Assembly: GCA_963732345.1 (NCBI GenBank) | Contig: CAVSZI010000015.1 | Coordinates: 62,001-126,000 of the forward strand | Reading direction: 5' to 3' | DNA from: Bog-532 sp963732345 | GTDB taxonomy: Bacteria > Actinomycetota > Actinomycetes > Streptosporangiales > Streptosporangiaceae | DNA length: 64,000 nt | In this document: positions 52,266 through 62,371 of the stretch, one piece after another | Numbering within the stretch: position 1 is the first letter of the stretch | Layout: every line of letters starts with the position of its first letter | Made by a program: the position numbers and the translations under genes | Notes under the pieces: model-generated | Seen by the model: the letters and a program-made list of their open reading frames with translations, nothing else | Database searches by the model: none | What the model was told of the DNA's origin: nothing

Positions 52266-52745
52266 CTAGCCCGTCCTCGCCTGCTCCAGCCGGTTAGCCA
52301 TCAAGATTCCGGTGAACCAGAAGGCCGCGAAGATGACGCCCAGAACATAGAGGGCCGGAACCTCGATCCCGGCCACGATGATCAGGACCTGCAGCACGCT
52401 GCCGGCGATCAGGGCCCATCGGACCCGGCCGACCAGGCCCGCGAGCACCACGGCGGCGAGGGCCAGGCCGCCGCCCACACCGCCGGCGACGCCGTGCCCG
52501 AGGTGCTCGGTTGTGATCGCGACCGGCACGGCCAGGATCAGCACGATGGCCTCAAACACCAGCACCGAGGCGCACAGCCGGCGCAGGATCGGGCGGCGGC
52601 GAGTGCGGCCGGCGCCCGGCCGGGGCGCGGGATTCGCCGGACCGGCCGGGCGGGCCGGACGGGCGCTGGGGCTGGCCTGACCGGCGTTCGGCCGACCAGG
52701 GCCCGGGTTCGCGGGGCCGACTTCTTCGGAGGCGGGCCTGGTCAC
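52266..52745 (-). CDS. DUF4233 membrane protein
   Basis: 159 residues. Pro/Ala-rich N-terminus (1-50) followed by four hydrophobic segments (LCASVLVFEAIVLILAVPVA, GGLALAAVVLAGLVG, WALIAGSVLQVLIIVAGI, ALYVLGVIFAAFWFTGILMA). DUF4233 genes sit between folC and ndk throughout actinobacteria; role unknown. The GTG start overlaps the folC stop, so they are coupled. Confidence 0.92.
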   Translation of the reverse strand: MTRPASEEVGPANPGPGRPNAGQASPSARPARPAGPANPAPRPGAGRTRRRPILRRLCASVLVFEAIVLILAVPVAITTEHLGHGVAGGVGGGLALAAVVLAGLVGRVRWALIAGSVLQVLIIVAGIEVPALYVLGVIFAAFWFTGILMANRLEQARTG

Positions 52746-54172
52746 GAAAGATCAGCCGCCGTGAACGAGTGCCGGCCCGGCCCGGTGTCCGGTCTCGGTG
52801 CATCACCGGTACCGGCACCCGGGCGCAGCAACTGCCGGGCATCGCCCGCGGTGATGACCGAGCCGGTGATGAGCGCTCCCCCGCCGCCGGGCAGCGCCGT
52901 CTCCGGCGCCTCGTCGGCCAGGGTCACAGCCATCTCGATGGCGTCGTCCATCCGCTCGGCGACCTGGACACGGTCCGCGCCGAGGACGTCGACCGCCAGC
53001 CCGGCCAGTTCATCCGGGGGCATCGAGCGGTCGGAAGAGTTGCGCGTCACCACGAGGTCGTCCAGGACGGGCTCGAGTTCGTCGAGTATCCCAGTCACGT
53101 CCTTGTCCGCGCTGACGGCCAGCACGCCGACGAGCCGGGTGAAGCTGAAGGCCTCGGTCACCGCGGCCGCGCTGGCCGCCATGCCGGCCGGATTGTGGGC
53201 CGCGTCGACGATCACCGTCGGACTGCGCCGCAGGACCTCCAGCCGCCCCGGCGACCGCAGGCCCGCGAACGCCTGACGGACAAGCTCGGGGTCGAGGGGG
53301 GCAGGCCCGTCGGGCCCGGCGTCCCCGACACCGGCGAACCCCTCCACCGCGGCCAGCGCGCAGGCCGCGTTGCCCGCCTGGTGCAGGCCGAAAAGGGGCA
53401 GGAAAACGTCTGGATAGGGACCGTTGAGGCCGCGCAGGGTGAGCTGCTGGCCACCGAGCGCGATGTCCCGTTCCAGGACGCCGAACTCGATGCCCTCGCG
53501 GGCCACGGTCGCGCCGACCTCGGACACGCGGCGCAGCAGGACCTCGGCCGCGGGCAGCGACTGCTGGGCCAGCACCGCGAGCGCGCCCGGCTTGATGATC
53601 CCCGCCTTTTCCGCGGCGATCTCCTCCACCGTGTCGCCCAGGTACTGGGTGTGGTCGATGGCGACGGGGCCGACGACGGCGACCACGCCGTCCGCGACGT
53701 TGGTGGCGTCCCAGGTGCCACCGAGACCGACCTCCACGATCGCGACATCGACGGGGGCGTCGGCGAAGGCGGCGAAGGCCATCCCGGTCAGCACCTCGAA
53801 GAAGGACAGGGGCACCCCGTGACTCTCGTCGGTCAGCTGAACGTACGGCAGGATTTCCTGGTAGAGGGTGACGAACCGCTCCGGATCCAGCGGCTCACCG
53901 TCGATGCAGATCCGCTCGCGCATCGAGACCAGGTGCGGGCTGGTGAAGCGGCCGGTCCGCAGGCCGCGCTCGCGCAGCAGGGCGTCGATCATCCGTGCGG
54001 TCGAGGTTTTGCCGTTGGTGCCCGTGATGTGGATGACGGGGAAGGCGCGCTGCGGATCGCCAAGCAGGCTGACCAGGGTGGCGATCCGGTCGAGCGTCGG
54101 CTCGATCGACGACTCAGGACGCCGGCTGACGATCTCACGCTCGACCTCGTGCAGCGTCGCGTCATCGATCAC
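52742..54172 (-). CDS. folC: Folylpolyglutamate/dihydrofolate synthase
   Basis: 476 residues from a GTG. ATP-binding loop in IHITGTNGKTSTARMIDALL, folate-binding SPHLVSMRERICIDGEPL, DVAIVEVGLGGTWDATNV and the second domain motif VIVDAAHNPAGMAA. A Mur-ligase-type enzyme that adds glutamate to folates. It overlaps DUF4233 and lies downstream of a GGDEF gene rather than directly after valS, as is more common. Confidence 0.96.
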   Translation of the reverse strand: MIDDATLHEVEREIVSRRPESSIEPTLDRIATLVSLLGDPQRAFPVIHITGTNGKTSTARMIDALLRERGLRTGRFTSPHLVSMRERICIDGEPLDPERFVTLYQEILPYVQLTDESHGVPLSFFEVLTGMAFAAFADAPVDVAIVEVGLGGTWDATNVADGVVAVVGPVAIDHTQYLGDTVEEIAAEKAGIIKPGALAVLAQQSLPAAEVLLRRVSEVGATVAREGIEFGVLERDIALGGQQLTLRGLNGPYPDVFLPLFGLHQAGNAACALAAVEGFAGVGDAGPDGPAPLDPELVRQAFAGLRSPGRLEVLRRSPTVIVDAAHNPAGMAASAAAVTEAFSFTRLVGVLAVSADKDVTGILDELEPVLDDLVVTRNSSDRSMPPDELAGLAVDVLGADRVQVAERMDDAIEMAVTLADEAPETALPGGGGALITGSVITAGDARQLLRPGAGTGDAPRPDTGPGRHSFTAADLS

Positions 54173-54210
54173 GGCAGGCTCGCGGACGTCGCAGTATTCA
54201 CCCGTCCAGG

Positions 54211-55557
54211 CTACTGGGGCGCGGTGGCGGCCGGCCCCGGCCCCCGCGGCGCCGGGACCGTAGCGCCGGCCATCTCGGGCGTAATGACGCAGATCCGGTT
54301 CCGGCCCGCGTCCTTGGCCTGATACAGCGCCGCGTCCGCCGCGGCCAGCAGTTCGTCCAGGTCCCGCCGCGCGCTCGCCAGCTCGGCCACGCCGACCGAG
54401 ACGGTGACGCTGACCAGGATGCGCTCATCCCGCCCGTCGCTGACGGCGATCGGCGCGTGGGCGATGTGCCCGCGCAGCCGCTCGGCCACCCGCCTGGCCT
54501 CGGACCCGGTGGTGCGCGGCAGCAGGATCGCGAATTCCTCGCCGCCGAACCGCCCGATCAGGTCGCCCTCGCGAAGCTGGGCCTTGAACCGGTCGGCGAC
54601 GACCCGCAGCACCCGGTCACCGGCCAGGTGACCGTAGGTGTCGTTGACCGCCTTGAAGTGATCGATGTCGATGATCGCGGCCGAGGCCGGCGGATAGTGT
54701 CCCTGAGCGCGGGACAGCTCGGTGGCCGACTCGCGGTGCCACGCCGCCGCGTTCAGCAGACCGGTCTTGGCGTCGGTACGGGCCTCCGCGACGAGTTGGG
54801 CATGCATCAGGAAGCGCTTCTGCATCAGCACGACGGGGACCGCGACGACCAGGACCGCAAGGCTGAACGACAAGCCGAACGCGACGAGCGCCGCCAGGCA
54901 CGTCACAACGGTGTCGGTGGTGACGGCTTCCCGAGTCAGCATCAGGGTCCGGACCCGGGCCGCCGGGACCGTGAGCTTGACGGCGCCCACGACCAGCCAG
55001 TGGTTGATCGCCCACCCCGTGACTGCGGCAGCGATGATGGCGCCCAGCAAGCCGACTGTGTGCGCGCTGCTGCCCGGAAGAGGACCGAGGAGCGGCTGGA
55101 AGCCGCTGTGGAACTCGAAAGAAGCCGCGCCGTAGCCCAGTGCGTTCGAGGCGAAGCTAAACACTCGCCGGTGCGCGAGATTACGGCGCACCCGCCACTG
55201 CTTCATGATCGTCAGCGGAATCGGGGTCAGCAGCGCGTAGATGGGAGGCAACAGCAAGGCGATACTCAGGTACCAGACTTCCTGCAAGTCACGGGTCACC
55301 GTGTCGCGGGGCAACTTGACGTCCCGGGTCGCCTCGACCATCGCCGCCGCACTGGACAGCAGCAGGAAGAAGACCCCGAACTGGGAGACGCGCCAGTGCG
55401 TGTGCGCCGCAGCGACACCAATGGCGATGATCGCCGCCACCGGCACGGCGATCACGTACGCGCGCGCCAGACGCGGCAGTGACCATACCGGCCAGCGCCG
55501 TATCGACGCCGCCTGCCATCGGCGGCCTCGCGGAGCGAACGTGACGGTCGACCTCAT
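54211..55557 (-). CDS. Membrane diguanylate cyclase (GGDEF)
   Basis: 448 residues. Six or more membrane segments (about 30-250: AYVIAVPVAAIIAIGVAAAH, LLPPIYALLTPIPLTI, LLGAIIAAAVTGWAINHWLV and others), then a GGDEF domain (about 265-430). The active site reads GGEEF, a functional variant, in DLIGRFGGEEFAILLPRTTG, and an RxxD inhibitory site (REGD) lies five residues before it. It should make c-di-GMP with product inhibition. No EAL domain. It sits between folC and valS, an uncommon insertion in this core order, with an AT-rich 5' region. Confidence 0.94.
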   Translation of the reverse strand: MRSTVTFAPRGRRWQAASIRRWPVWSLPRLARAYVIAVPVAAIIAIGVAAAHTHWRVSQFGVFFLLLSSAAAMVEATRDVKLPRDTVTRDLQEVWYLSIALLLPPIYALLTPIPLTIMKQWRVRRNLAHRRVFSFASNALGYGAASFEFHSGFQPLLGPLPGSSAHTVGLLGAIIAAAVTGWAINHWLVVGAVKLTVPAARVRTLMLTREAVTTDTVVTCLAALVAFGLSFSLAVLVVAVPVVLMQKRFLMHAQLVAEARTDAKTGLLNAAAWHRESATELSRAQGHYPPASAAIIDIDHFKAVNDTYGHLAGDRVLRVVADRFKAQLREGDLIGRFGGEEFAILLPRTTGSEARRVAERLRGHIAHAPIAVSDGRDERILVSVTVSVGVAELASARRDLDELLAAADAALYQAKDAGRNRICVITPEMAGATVPAPRGPGPAATAPQ

Positions 55558-56360
55558 CCCATCTGCAATGTGCCGTAAAAGTTTTTCCGGAAACTTCGTC
55601 TAATGCGCTTTACGTCCAAACTGTTATATACAGGCGGAATAACTTCATGTGTGACAAACCGCCCATAAGGGCATATCGTGCGTGTCGCCGTTTTGCCAGA
55701 AGGGAAAGGCCATGCGGACCGATTGGGGCTGACAGGCGTGCCTGGAGCAGCGGAAATCGCAGGTGCCCGAGAAAGGGAAGGTTCATGAGCATCGACTGGG
55801 ACTAATGGCCAGAGGACCCCGTCCATGTCCGGGATCATGGAGATTGCCCCCCTCGGACGTGACTGGTGCGGCTGGCCGCGCATTGCGGGCGTGCAGCACA
55901 GAAACGATGAAGCCGCCGGCCGCGCCGTTCTCCCGGGTGACCTGGAAGACCTCACGGAAGGTGGCGGCTTGGCCTGCGGAGGAGATCTGGGGGACCGGAC
56001 GGGCCCGGCCCGCACCGCCGTTTCCGCCAACGGGACCTCCATCCGCAGACCAGCGCTCAGGCCGTCGCTCTCTGGTTTCCGTCGATTACATAGTGACGCG
56101 CAAACCCGGCATTCGCAACAAACTGTTGCCAGCACATCACGTCGGGCAGGTTAGGGCACTGCGGGAGCTCTGCCCCATGGGTCACTGTGGTCACAGCGAT
56201 GAGCGAGCCGACGAGGTCGGCGGGCTACGGTGCCGGCCTGCGGCGGCGGGTGGGTCCTTCGTCAGGTTGCCGAGGTCCGGAAAGGCCGGGCGGATCACGG
56301 ACAGGCGGGCGGATCACGGACAGGCGGGCGGATCCCGGACAGGCGGGCGGTCCGGACGGT
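55558..56360. other. Intergenic stretch between GGDEF and valS
   Basis: About 800 bp without a supported gene. The first ~120 bp are AT-rich for this genome and include AAGTTT-TTCCGG-AAACTT, a hairpin or operator in the GGDEF 5' region. Minus-strand 55800-56050 has one frame with strong third-position GC (SSAGQAATFREVFQVTRENG, AAGGFIVSVLHA), perhaps a relic. A 19-bp tandem repeat lies at the end. Confidence 0.45.
56285..56356. repeat. 19-bp tandem repeat after valS
   Basis: Three full units of ggcgggcggatcacggaca plus a degenerate fourth, ending just outside the valS stop. The period is not a multiple of three. Confidence 0.9.
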
Positions 56361-59081
56361 TTACCCCGGCAGCCGGGCCAGGCGATCGGAGATCCGGCCG
56401 ATGTCCTGCTGCGCGGCCGCTAGACGCTGGCGGGTCTTCTCGACCACCTCGGCCGGCGCCTTGGCGGTGAACCCGGCGTTGGCGAGCTTGGCGCGGGCCT
56501 GCCCGGCCTCCTTCGCCGCGGCGGCGAGGTCCTTCTCCATCCGGCGCCGCTCCGCCGCGACGTCGATCACGCCGGCCGTGTCGAGCTCCACCGTAACGCC
56601 TTCAGCTTCGATAGCGGCCGACGGCGTGAATCCGGCGTCCGGGGGGCTAAGCCGGAGCAGGAAACGAATGCGCTCCTCGTGACCGGCCAGCGAGCTGGTC
56701 TCGATCCCGGCGAGGCGGGCGGCGACCCGCTGGCCGGGACGCAGGCCCTGATCCGAACGGAACCGGCGGACCTCGGTCACCAGCCGCATGACGGACGCCA
56801 TCTCCGCTTCCGCGGCCGCGTCGGAGATCGACGGCCGCGGCCAGGGGGCCACCATCACCGACTCCATCCCGGTCTGTGTTGTTCCGGGCAGGGCCGTCCA
56901 CAGCTCGTCGGTGAGGAACGGCATGATCGGGTGCAGCAGCTTTAGCAGGCAGTCCAGGACGAACCCGAGTACGTCACGGGTGGTCTCGGCCGCCGCGTCG
57001 GCCGGACCCCGCAAGGACGCGGGCCCGGACGCGGGCCCGGCTTCGCGGTCGGCGGCCGCTCCGGCGCTGGCCGGATCACCGGCGCCGGCGTGGGCACTGC
57101 CGAGCGGTATCTTGGCCAGCTCCAGGTACCAGTCGCAGAACTCGTCCCAGGCGAAGTGGTAGAGCGTCTCGCACGCCTTGGCGAGCTCGAACCTCTCGAG
57201 GTCCTGATCCACCTGCGCGGTCACCGCGGACAGCCGGGAGAGGATCCAGCGGTCGGGCACGGACAGCGAGGCGGCATCCGGCAGCGCCCGCGGCAGCCGC
57301 GCCCCGTGGCCCAGGGCGAACCGCGCCGCGTTCCACAGCTTGTTGCAGAAGTTTCGCGAGCCCGCCGCCCACTCGTCGCTGACCGCGACATCGCTGCCGG
57401 GGTTGGCTCCCCGGGCCAGGGTGAACCGGGTAGCGTCGGCGCCGAAGCGCTCGATCCAGTCGAGCGGGTCCACCGCGTTGCCGCGCGACTTCGACATCTT
57501 CTTGCCGGTGGCGTCGCGGACGAGGCCGTGCAGGGCGACCTGGCGGAACGGGACGGCGTCGGCCGGGTCCCGGTCGGACATGGCGTACAGGCCGAACATC
57601 ATCATCCGGGCGACCCAGAAGAACAGGATGTCGTAGCCGGTGACGAGGACGCTGGTCGGGTAAAAGGCGCGCAGATCGACGGTGTCGTCGGGCCAGCCGA
57701 GGGTGGAGAACGGCCACAGGGCCGAGGAGAACCAGGTATCCAGGACGTCGGTGTCCTGGCGCCAGCCTTCCCCCGTGGGCGGTTCCTCGTCCGGCCCGAC
57801 GCAGCGGATCTGTTCGTCCGGGCCGTAGTACACGGGAATGCGGTGGCCCCACCACAGCTGGCGGCTGATGCACCAGTCGTGCATATCATCGACCCAGGCG
57901 AAATACCGCGCCGCCATCTCGGGCGGGTACATCCGGGTCCGGCCGTCGCGCACCGCGTCGCCGGCGGGCTTGGCCAGCGGGGCGACCCGGACGAACCACT
58001 GCAGGGACAGCCGCGGCTCGACCGTCGTACCGCACCGCTGGCAGTGGCCGACGGCATGCACGTACGGGCGCACCTCGGCCACGATCCGGCCTTGCGCGCG
58101 GAGCGCCGTGACCACCGCCGGGCGGGCCTCGAAGCGATCGAGCCCCAGGAAGGGGCCGTGCACCGTCACCACGCCACGCTCGTCCAGCACGGTGAGGCTG
58201 GGCAGGTTGTGGCGGCGGCCGATCTCGAAGTCGTTGGGGTCGTGCGCCGGGGTGACCTTCACCGCGCCGGTGCCGAACGCGGGGTCGACGTGCTCGTCGG
58301 CGATCACCGGGATCCGCCGGCCGGTCAGCGGCAGCTCCACCGCGCGGCCGACCAGATGCCGGTAACGGTCGTCACCGGGGTGCACGGCCACCGCCGTGTC
58401 GCCCAGCATGGTCTCCGCGCGGGTGGTCGCGACCACGATCGCGTCCTGCCCGTCGCCGTAGCGGATGGAGACGAGCTCGCCCTCGTCGTCGCTGTGGTCC
58501 ACCTCGATGTCGGAAAGCGCGGTCAGGCAGCGCGGGCACCAGTTGATGATCCGTTCGGCGCGGTAGATGAGACCGTTGTCGAAAAGCCGCTTGAAGATGG
58601 TCTGCACGGCACGGGACATGCCCGGGTCCATCGTGAACCGCTCGCGGGTCCAGTCGACGCTGTCCCCCAGGCGGCGCATCTGGGACAGGATCTTCCCGCC
58701 GGAGGTCGCCTTCCACTGCCAGATCCGCTCGATGAACTTTTCCCGGCCGAGGTCGTGCCGGCTCAGGCCTTCCTTGGCCAGCTCGCGTTCGACGACGTTC
58801 TGCGTGGCTATCCCCGCGTGGTCCATGCCGGGCAGCCACAACGTGATGTAGCCCTGCATCCGGCGCCGGCGCACGATCGCGTCGATGATCGTGTGGTCGA
58901 GCGCGTGGCCGATATGCAGGACCCCGGTCACGTTCGGCGGCGGGATCACGATCGAGAACCGGGGGGCGTCCCGCTCCGGGTCGGCGACGAAATAACCCGC
59001 CTTCTCCCAGAACGCGTAACGCGGCCCCTCCACCTCGGCCGGCGAGTACTGCGGGGAAAGTTCGATAGATCGTGCTGTCAC
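56361..59081 (-). CDS. valS: Valyl-tRNA synthetase
   Basis: 906 residues from a GTG. Class I motifs HIGHALDHTIID and KMSKS (TGKKMSKSRGNAVDPLDW), the CP1 editing domain (TRAETMLGDTAVAVHPGDDR) and a C-terminal coiled coil (AERRRMEKDLAAAAKEAGQA). A 30-residue Ala/Gly-rich insert (about 680-710, GPASLRGPADAAAE) is local. It charges tRNA-Val. Upstream lies a dispersed repeat and clpX. Confidence 0.98.
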   Translation of the reverse strand: MTARSIELSPQYSPAEVEGPRYAFWEKAGYFVADPERDAPRFSIVIPPPNVTGVLHIGHALDHTIIDAIVRRRRMQGYITLWLPGMDHAGIATQNVVERELAKEGLSRHDLGREKFIERIWQWKATSGGKILSQMRRLGDSVDWTRERFTMDPGMSRAVQTIFKRLFDNGLIYRAERIINWCPRCLTALSDIEVDHSDDEGELVSIRYGDGQDAIVVATTRAETMLGDTAVAVHPGDDRYRHLVGRAVELPLTGRRIPVIADEHVDPAFGTGAVKVTPAHDPNDFEIGRRHNLPSLTVLDERGVVTVHGPFLGLDRFEARPAVVTALRAQGRIVAEVRPYVHAVGHCQRCGTTVEPRLSLQWFVRVAPLAKPAGDAVRDGRTRMYPPEMAARYFAWVDDMHDWCISRQLWWGHRIPVYYGPDEQIRCVGPDEEPPTGEGWRQDTDVLDTWFSSALWPFSTLGWPDDTVDLRAFYPTSVLVTGYDILFFWVARMMMFGLYAMSDRDPADAVPFRQVALHGLVRDATGKKMSKSRGNAVDPLDWIERFGADATRFTLARGANPGSDVAVSDEWAAGSRNFCNKLWNAARFALGHGARLPRALPDAASLSVPDRWILSRLSAVTAQVDQDLERFELAKACETLYHFAWDEFCDWYLELAKIPLGSAHAGAGDPASAGAAADREAGPASGPASLRGPADAAAETTRDVLGFVLDCLLKLLHPIMPFLTDELWTALPGTTQTGMESVMVAPWPRPSISDAAAEAEMASVMRLVTEVRRFRSDQGLRPGQRVAARLAGIETSSLAGHEERIRFLLRLSPPDAGFTPSAAIEAEGVTVELDTAGVIDVAAERRRMEKDLAAAAKEAGQARAKLANAGFTAKAPAEVVEKTRQRLAAAQQDIGRISDRLARLPG

Positions 59082-59121
59082 ACAGGGAGTCTACGGAATC
59101 CAGGGTCTACCCGTGACCACT

Positions 59122-59255
59122 GTGCTGGCCCGGGGGGACGACCCCCCGGAACCCCCCGCTGCGCTCCGCGCCCCGCTGCGGTATTTCGCCGAGACACCGG
59201 CCGCTCACCGGGCCGGAGGCTCGGGTCGCTGGGCCGGTCACGAGCACCTCGCCGC
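59122..59255. repeat. Dispersed ~135-bp repeat, copy B, with partial third copy
   Basis: Inverted counterpart of 43143-43278. Immediately after it, 59268-59310 repeats part of the unit (GTGCTCGCCGATAACACCGG then CCGTTGGCCCGGTGAG), so the element seems modular. Located between valS and clpX, no coding capacity. Confidence 0.9.
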
Positions 59256-59318
59256 AACCCGCGGGCGGTGCTCGCCGATAACACCGGCCGTTGGCCCGGT
59301 GAGTGCCCGGTAATCACG

Positions 59319-60593
<1,275 letters not shown>

Positions 60594-60770
60594 CCAGATA
60601 CTCCTTTACATGGGGCCGCCAGGGCGACCTCGCGGCCAGCCCCGGCAGACATGTCCCGCCAGGCCTTCGTGCGCTCCGGCTTTGACGTTACCGCCTCGGG
60701 CCCGGGAGGACCTAAGGCACAACTATCAAACCCCTTCAGGGGCATGCCGGGGAAGAGGCAAATCCTCCGG

Positions 60771-61469
60771 TTACGACGACAGTACCCCGGCGGCGGCCGC
60801 GCCGCGCTTGAGCGTCGTCAGAACCTCGTCGATGATGCCGTATTCATGGGCTTCCTCCGCGGTGAGAAACTTGTCACGCTCGATATCGCGGCGGATCACT
60901 TCCTCCTCCTGGCCGGTGTGCCGGGCCAGGATGACCTCCATTGCCGCGCGCATCCGCATGATCTCGCGGGCCTGGATCTCCAGGTCGCTGACCTGCTCGT
61001 ACCCGCCGCCCTGGGTGGCGGGCTGGTGGATCAGGATGCGGGAGTTCGGCAGCGCCATCCGCTTGCCCTTGGTCCCGGCGGCCAGGAGCACGGCCGCCGC
61101 CGAGGCGGCCTGCCCGATGCAGCACATCTGGATATCGGGCTGGATGAACTGCATGGTGTCGTAGATCGCCATCATCGACGTCATCGACCCGCCCGGCGAG
61201 TTGATGTAGATCGTGATGTCCCGGTCCGGGTCGATCGCCTCCAGCGTCAGCAGCTGGGCCATGACGTCGTTGGCCGAGGCGTCGTCGATCTGCACGCCGA
61301 GGAAGATGATCCGCTCCTCGAAGAGCTTGTTGTACGGGTTCATCTCCTTGACCCCGTACGACGTCCGCTCCACGAAGGACGGGAGGACGTACCTGGCCTC
61401 CGCCGGCCGGGCACTCGCGGCCCTGAGCTCGCTCACGTTCGGCTCCTTCGTTCCGTAATGGTCGTTCAT
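60771..61469 (-). CDS. clpP2: ATP-dependent Clp protease proteolytic subunit 2
   Basis: 232 residues. Catalytic serine in GQAASAAAVLLAAG, histidine in RILIHQPATQGG, aspartate in DIERDKFLTAEEA. Longer N-terminus than ClpP1, including the propeptide-like SELRAASARPAEARYVLPS. It forms a mixed tetradecamer with ClpP1; the start overlaps the clpP1 stop (ATGA). Confidence 0.98.
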   Translation of the reverse strand: MNDHYGTKEPNVSELRAASARPAEARYVLPSFVERTSYGVKEMNPYNKLFEERIIFLGVQIDDASANDVMAQLLTLEAIDPDRDITIYINSPGGSMTSMMAIYDTMQFIQPDIQMCCIGQAASAAAVLLAAGTKGKRMALPNSRILIHQPATQGGGYEQVSDLEIQAREIMRMRAAMEVILARHTGQEEEVIRRDIERDKFLTAEEAHEYGIIDEVLTTLKRGAAAAGVLSS

Positions 61470-62137
61470 GAGACGGGACCGGCCGAGGGCACTTCGGTGG
61501 CGCTGCGGACCACCCGGTCGACGAAGCCGTAGTCCTTGGCCTCGTCGGCGGTGAACCAGCGGTCGCGGTCGAAGTCGAGCTCGATCTGGTCGAATGTCTG
61601 GCCGGTGTGGAACGCGATGCGCTCCGCCATCGTCCGCTTGATGTACAGCATCTGCTCGGCCTGGATCCTGATGTCGGTCGCGGTGCCGCCGAGACCACCG
61701 GACGGCTGGTGCATCAGGATCTGCGCGTGCGGCATCGCGAAGCGCTTACCCGGGGTCCCGGCGCACAACAGCACCTGGGCCATCGACGCGGCCATACCCA
61801 TCACGTAGGTCGCGACGTCGTTCGGCACGTACTGCATCACATCGTAGATGGCCAGGCCGGCGCTGACCGAGCCGCCCGGCGAGTTGATGTACAGGCTGAT
61901 GTCCCGCTTGGGATCCTCGGCCGCCAGCAGCACCAGCTCGGCGCAGATCCGGTTAGCGAGGTCGTCATCGACCTGCTGGCCGAGGAAGACGATCCGGTGC
62001 CGCAGCAGCCGCTGGAAGAGCTGGTCGCCGAACGGCTGGACGGCGCCATCGGGTGAGGCCGCCTGCACGGTCGACGCCACCTCCGGGGAGGTCGCCTGCA
62101 CGATCGACGGCACCTCCAGGTTGGGATCCGTGGTCAC
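61466..62137 (-). CDS. clpP1: ATP-dependent Clp protease proteolytic subunit 1
   Basis: 223 residues from a GTG. Serine in GMAASMAQVLLCAG, histidine in AQILMHQPSGGLGG, aspartate in DFDRDRWFTADEA. N-terminal 30 residues are Ala/Thr-rich and local. First gene of the clpP1-clpP2 pair, downstream of tig. Confidence 0.98.
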   Translation of the reverse strand: MTTDPNLEVPSIVQATSPEVASTVQAASPDGAVQPFGDQLFQRLLRHRIVFLGQQVDDDLANRICAELVLLAAEDPKRDISLYINSPGGSVSAGLAIYDVMQYVPNDVATYVMGMAASMAQVLLCAGTPGKRFAMPHAQILMHQPSGGLGGTATDIRIQAEQMLYIKRTMAERIAFHTGQTFDQIELDFDRDRWFTADEAKDYGFVDRVVRSATEVPSAGPVS

Positions 62138-62371
62138 TGCGTTCTCCTCGATTGACTGGGCGCGATATGCCTCATCCGCCTCGCTGAGGGCTCCGGCACG
62201 TCGCAGTTCTCATTAACTGCCGTCTGATGTCTCTGATCTGGACGATAGCGCTCGCCCCGAGCGCGGTACGCCGCGACGGCACGGTTTTCGCTGTCGGCGC
62301 ACGCGGTTACCGCGGGCGGGCGCGATCTGCTCGCGGCTCCGCCCGGCGGTCGTCGTCCCGGACAGGCCGGA

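Noticed and set aside
55554..56135. 193-codon minus-strand frame upstream of the GGDEF gene
   Set aside because: Low-complexity Ser/Pro/Arg composition, crosses the AT-rich promoter region and has no start context.
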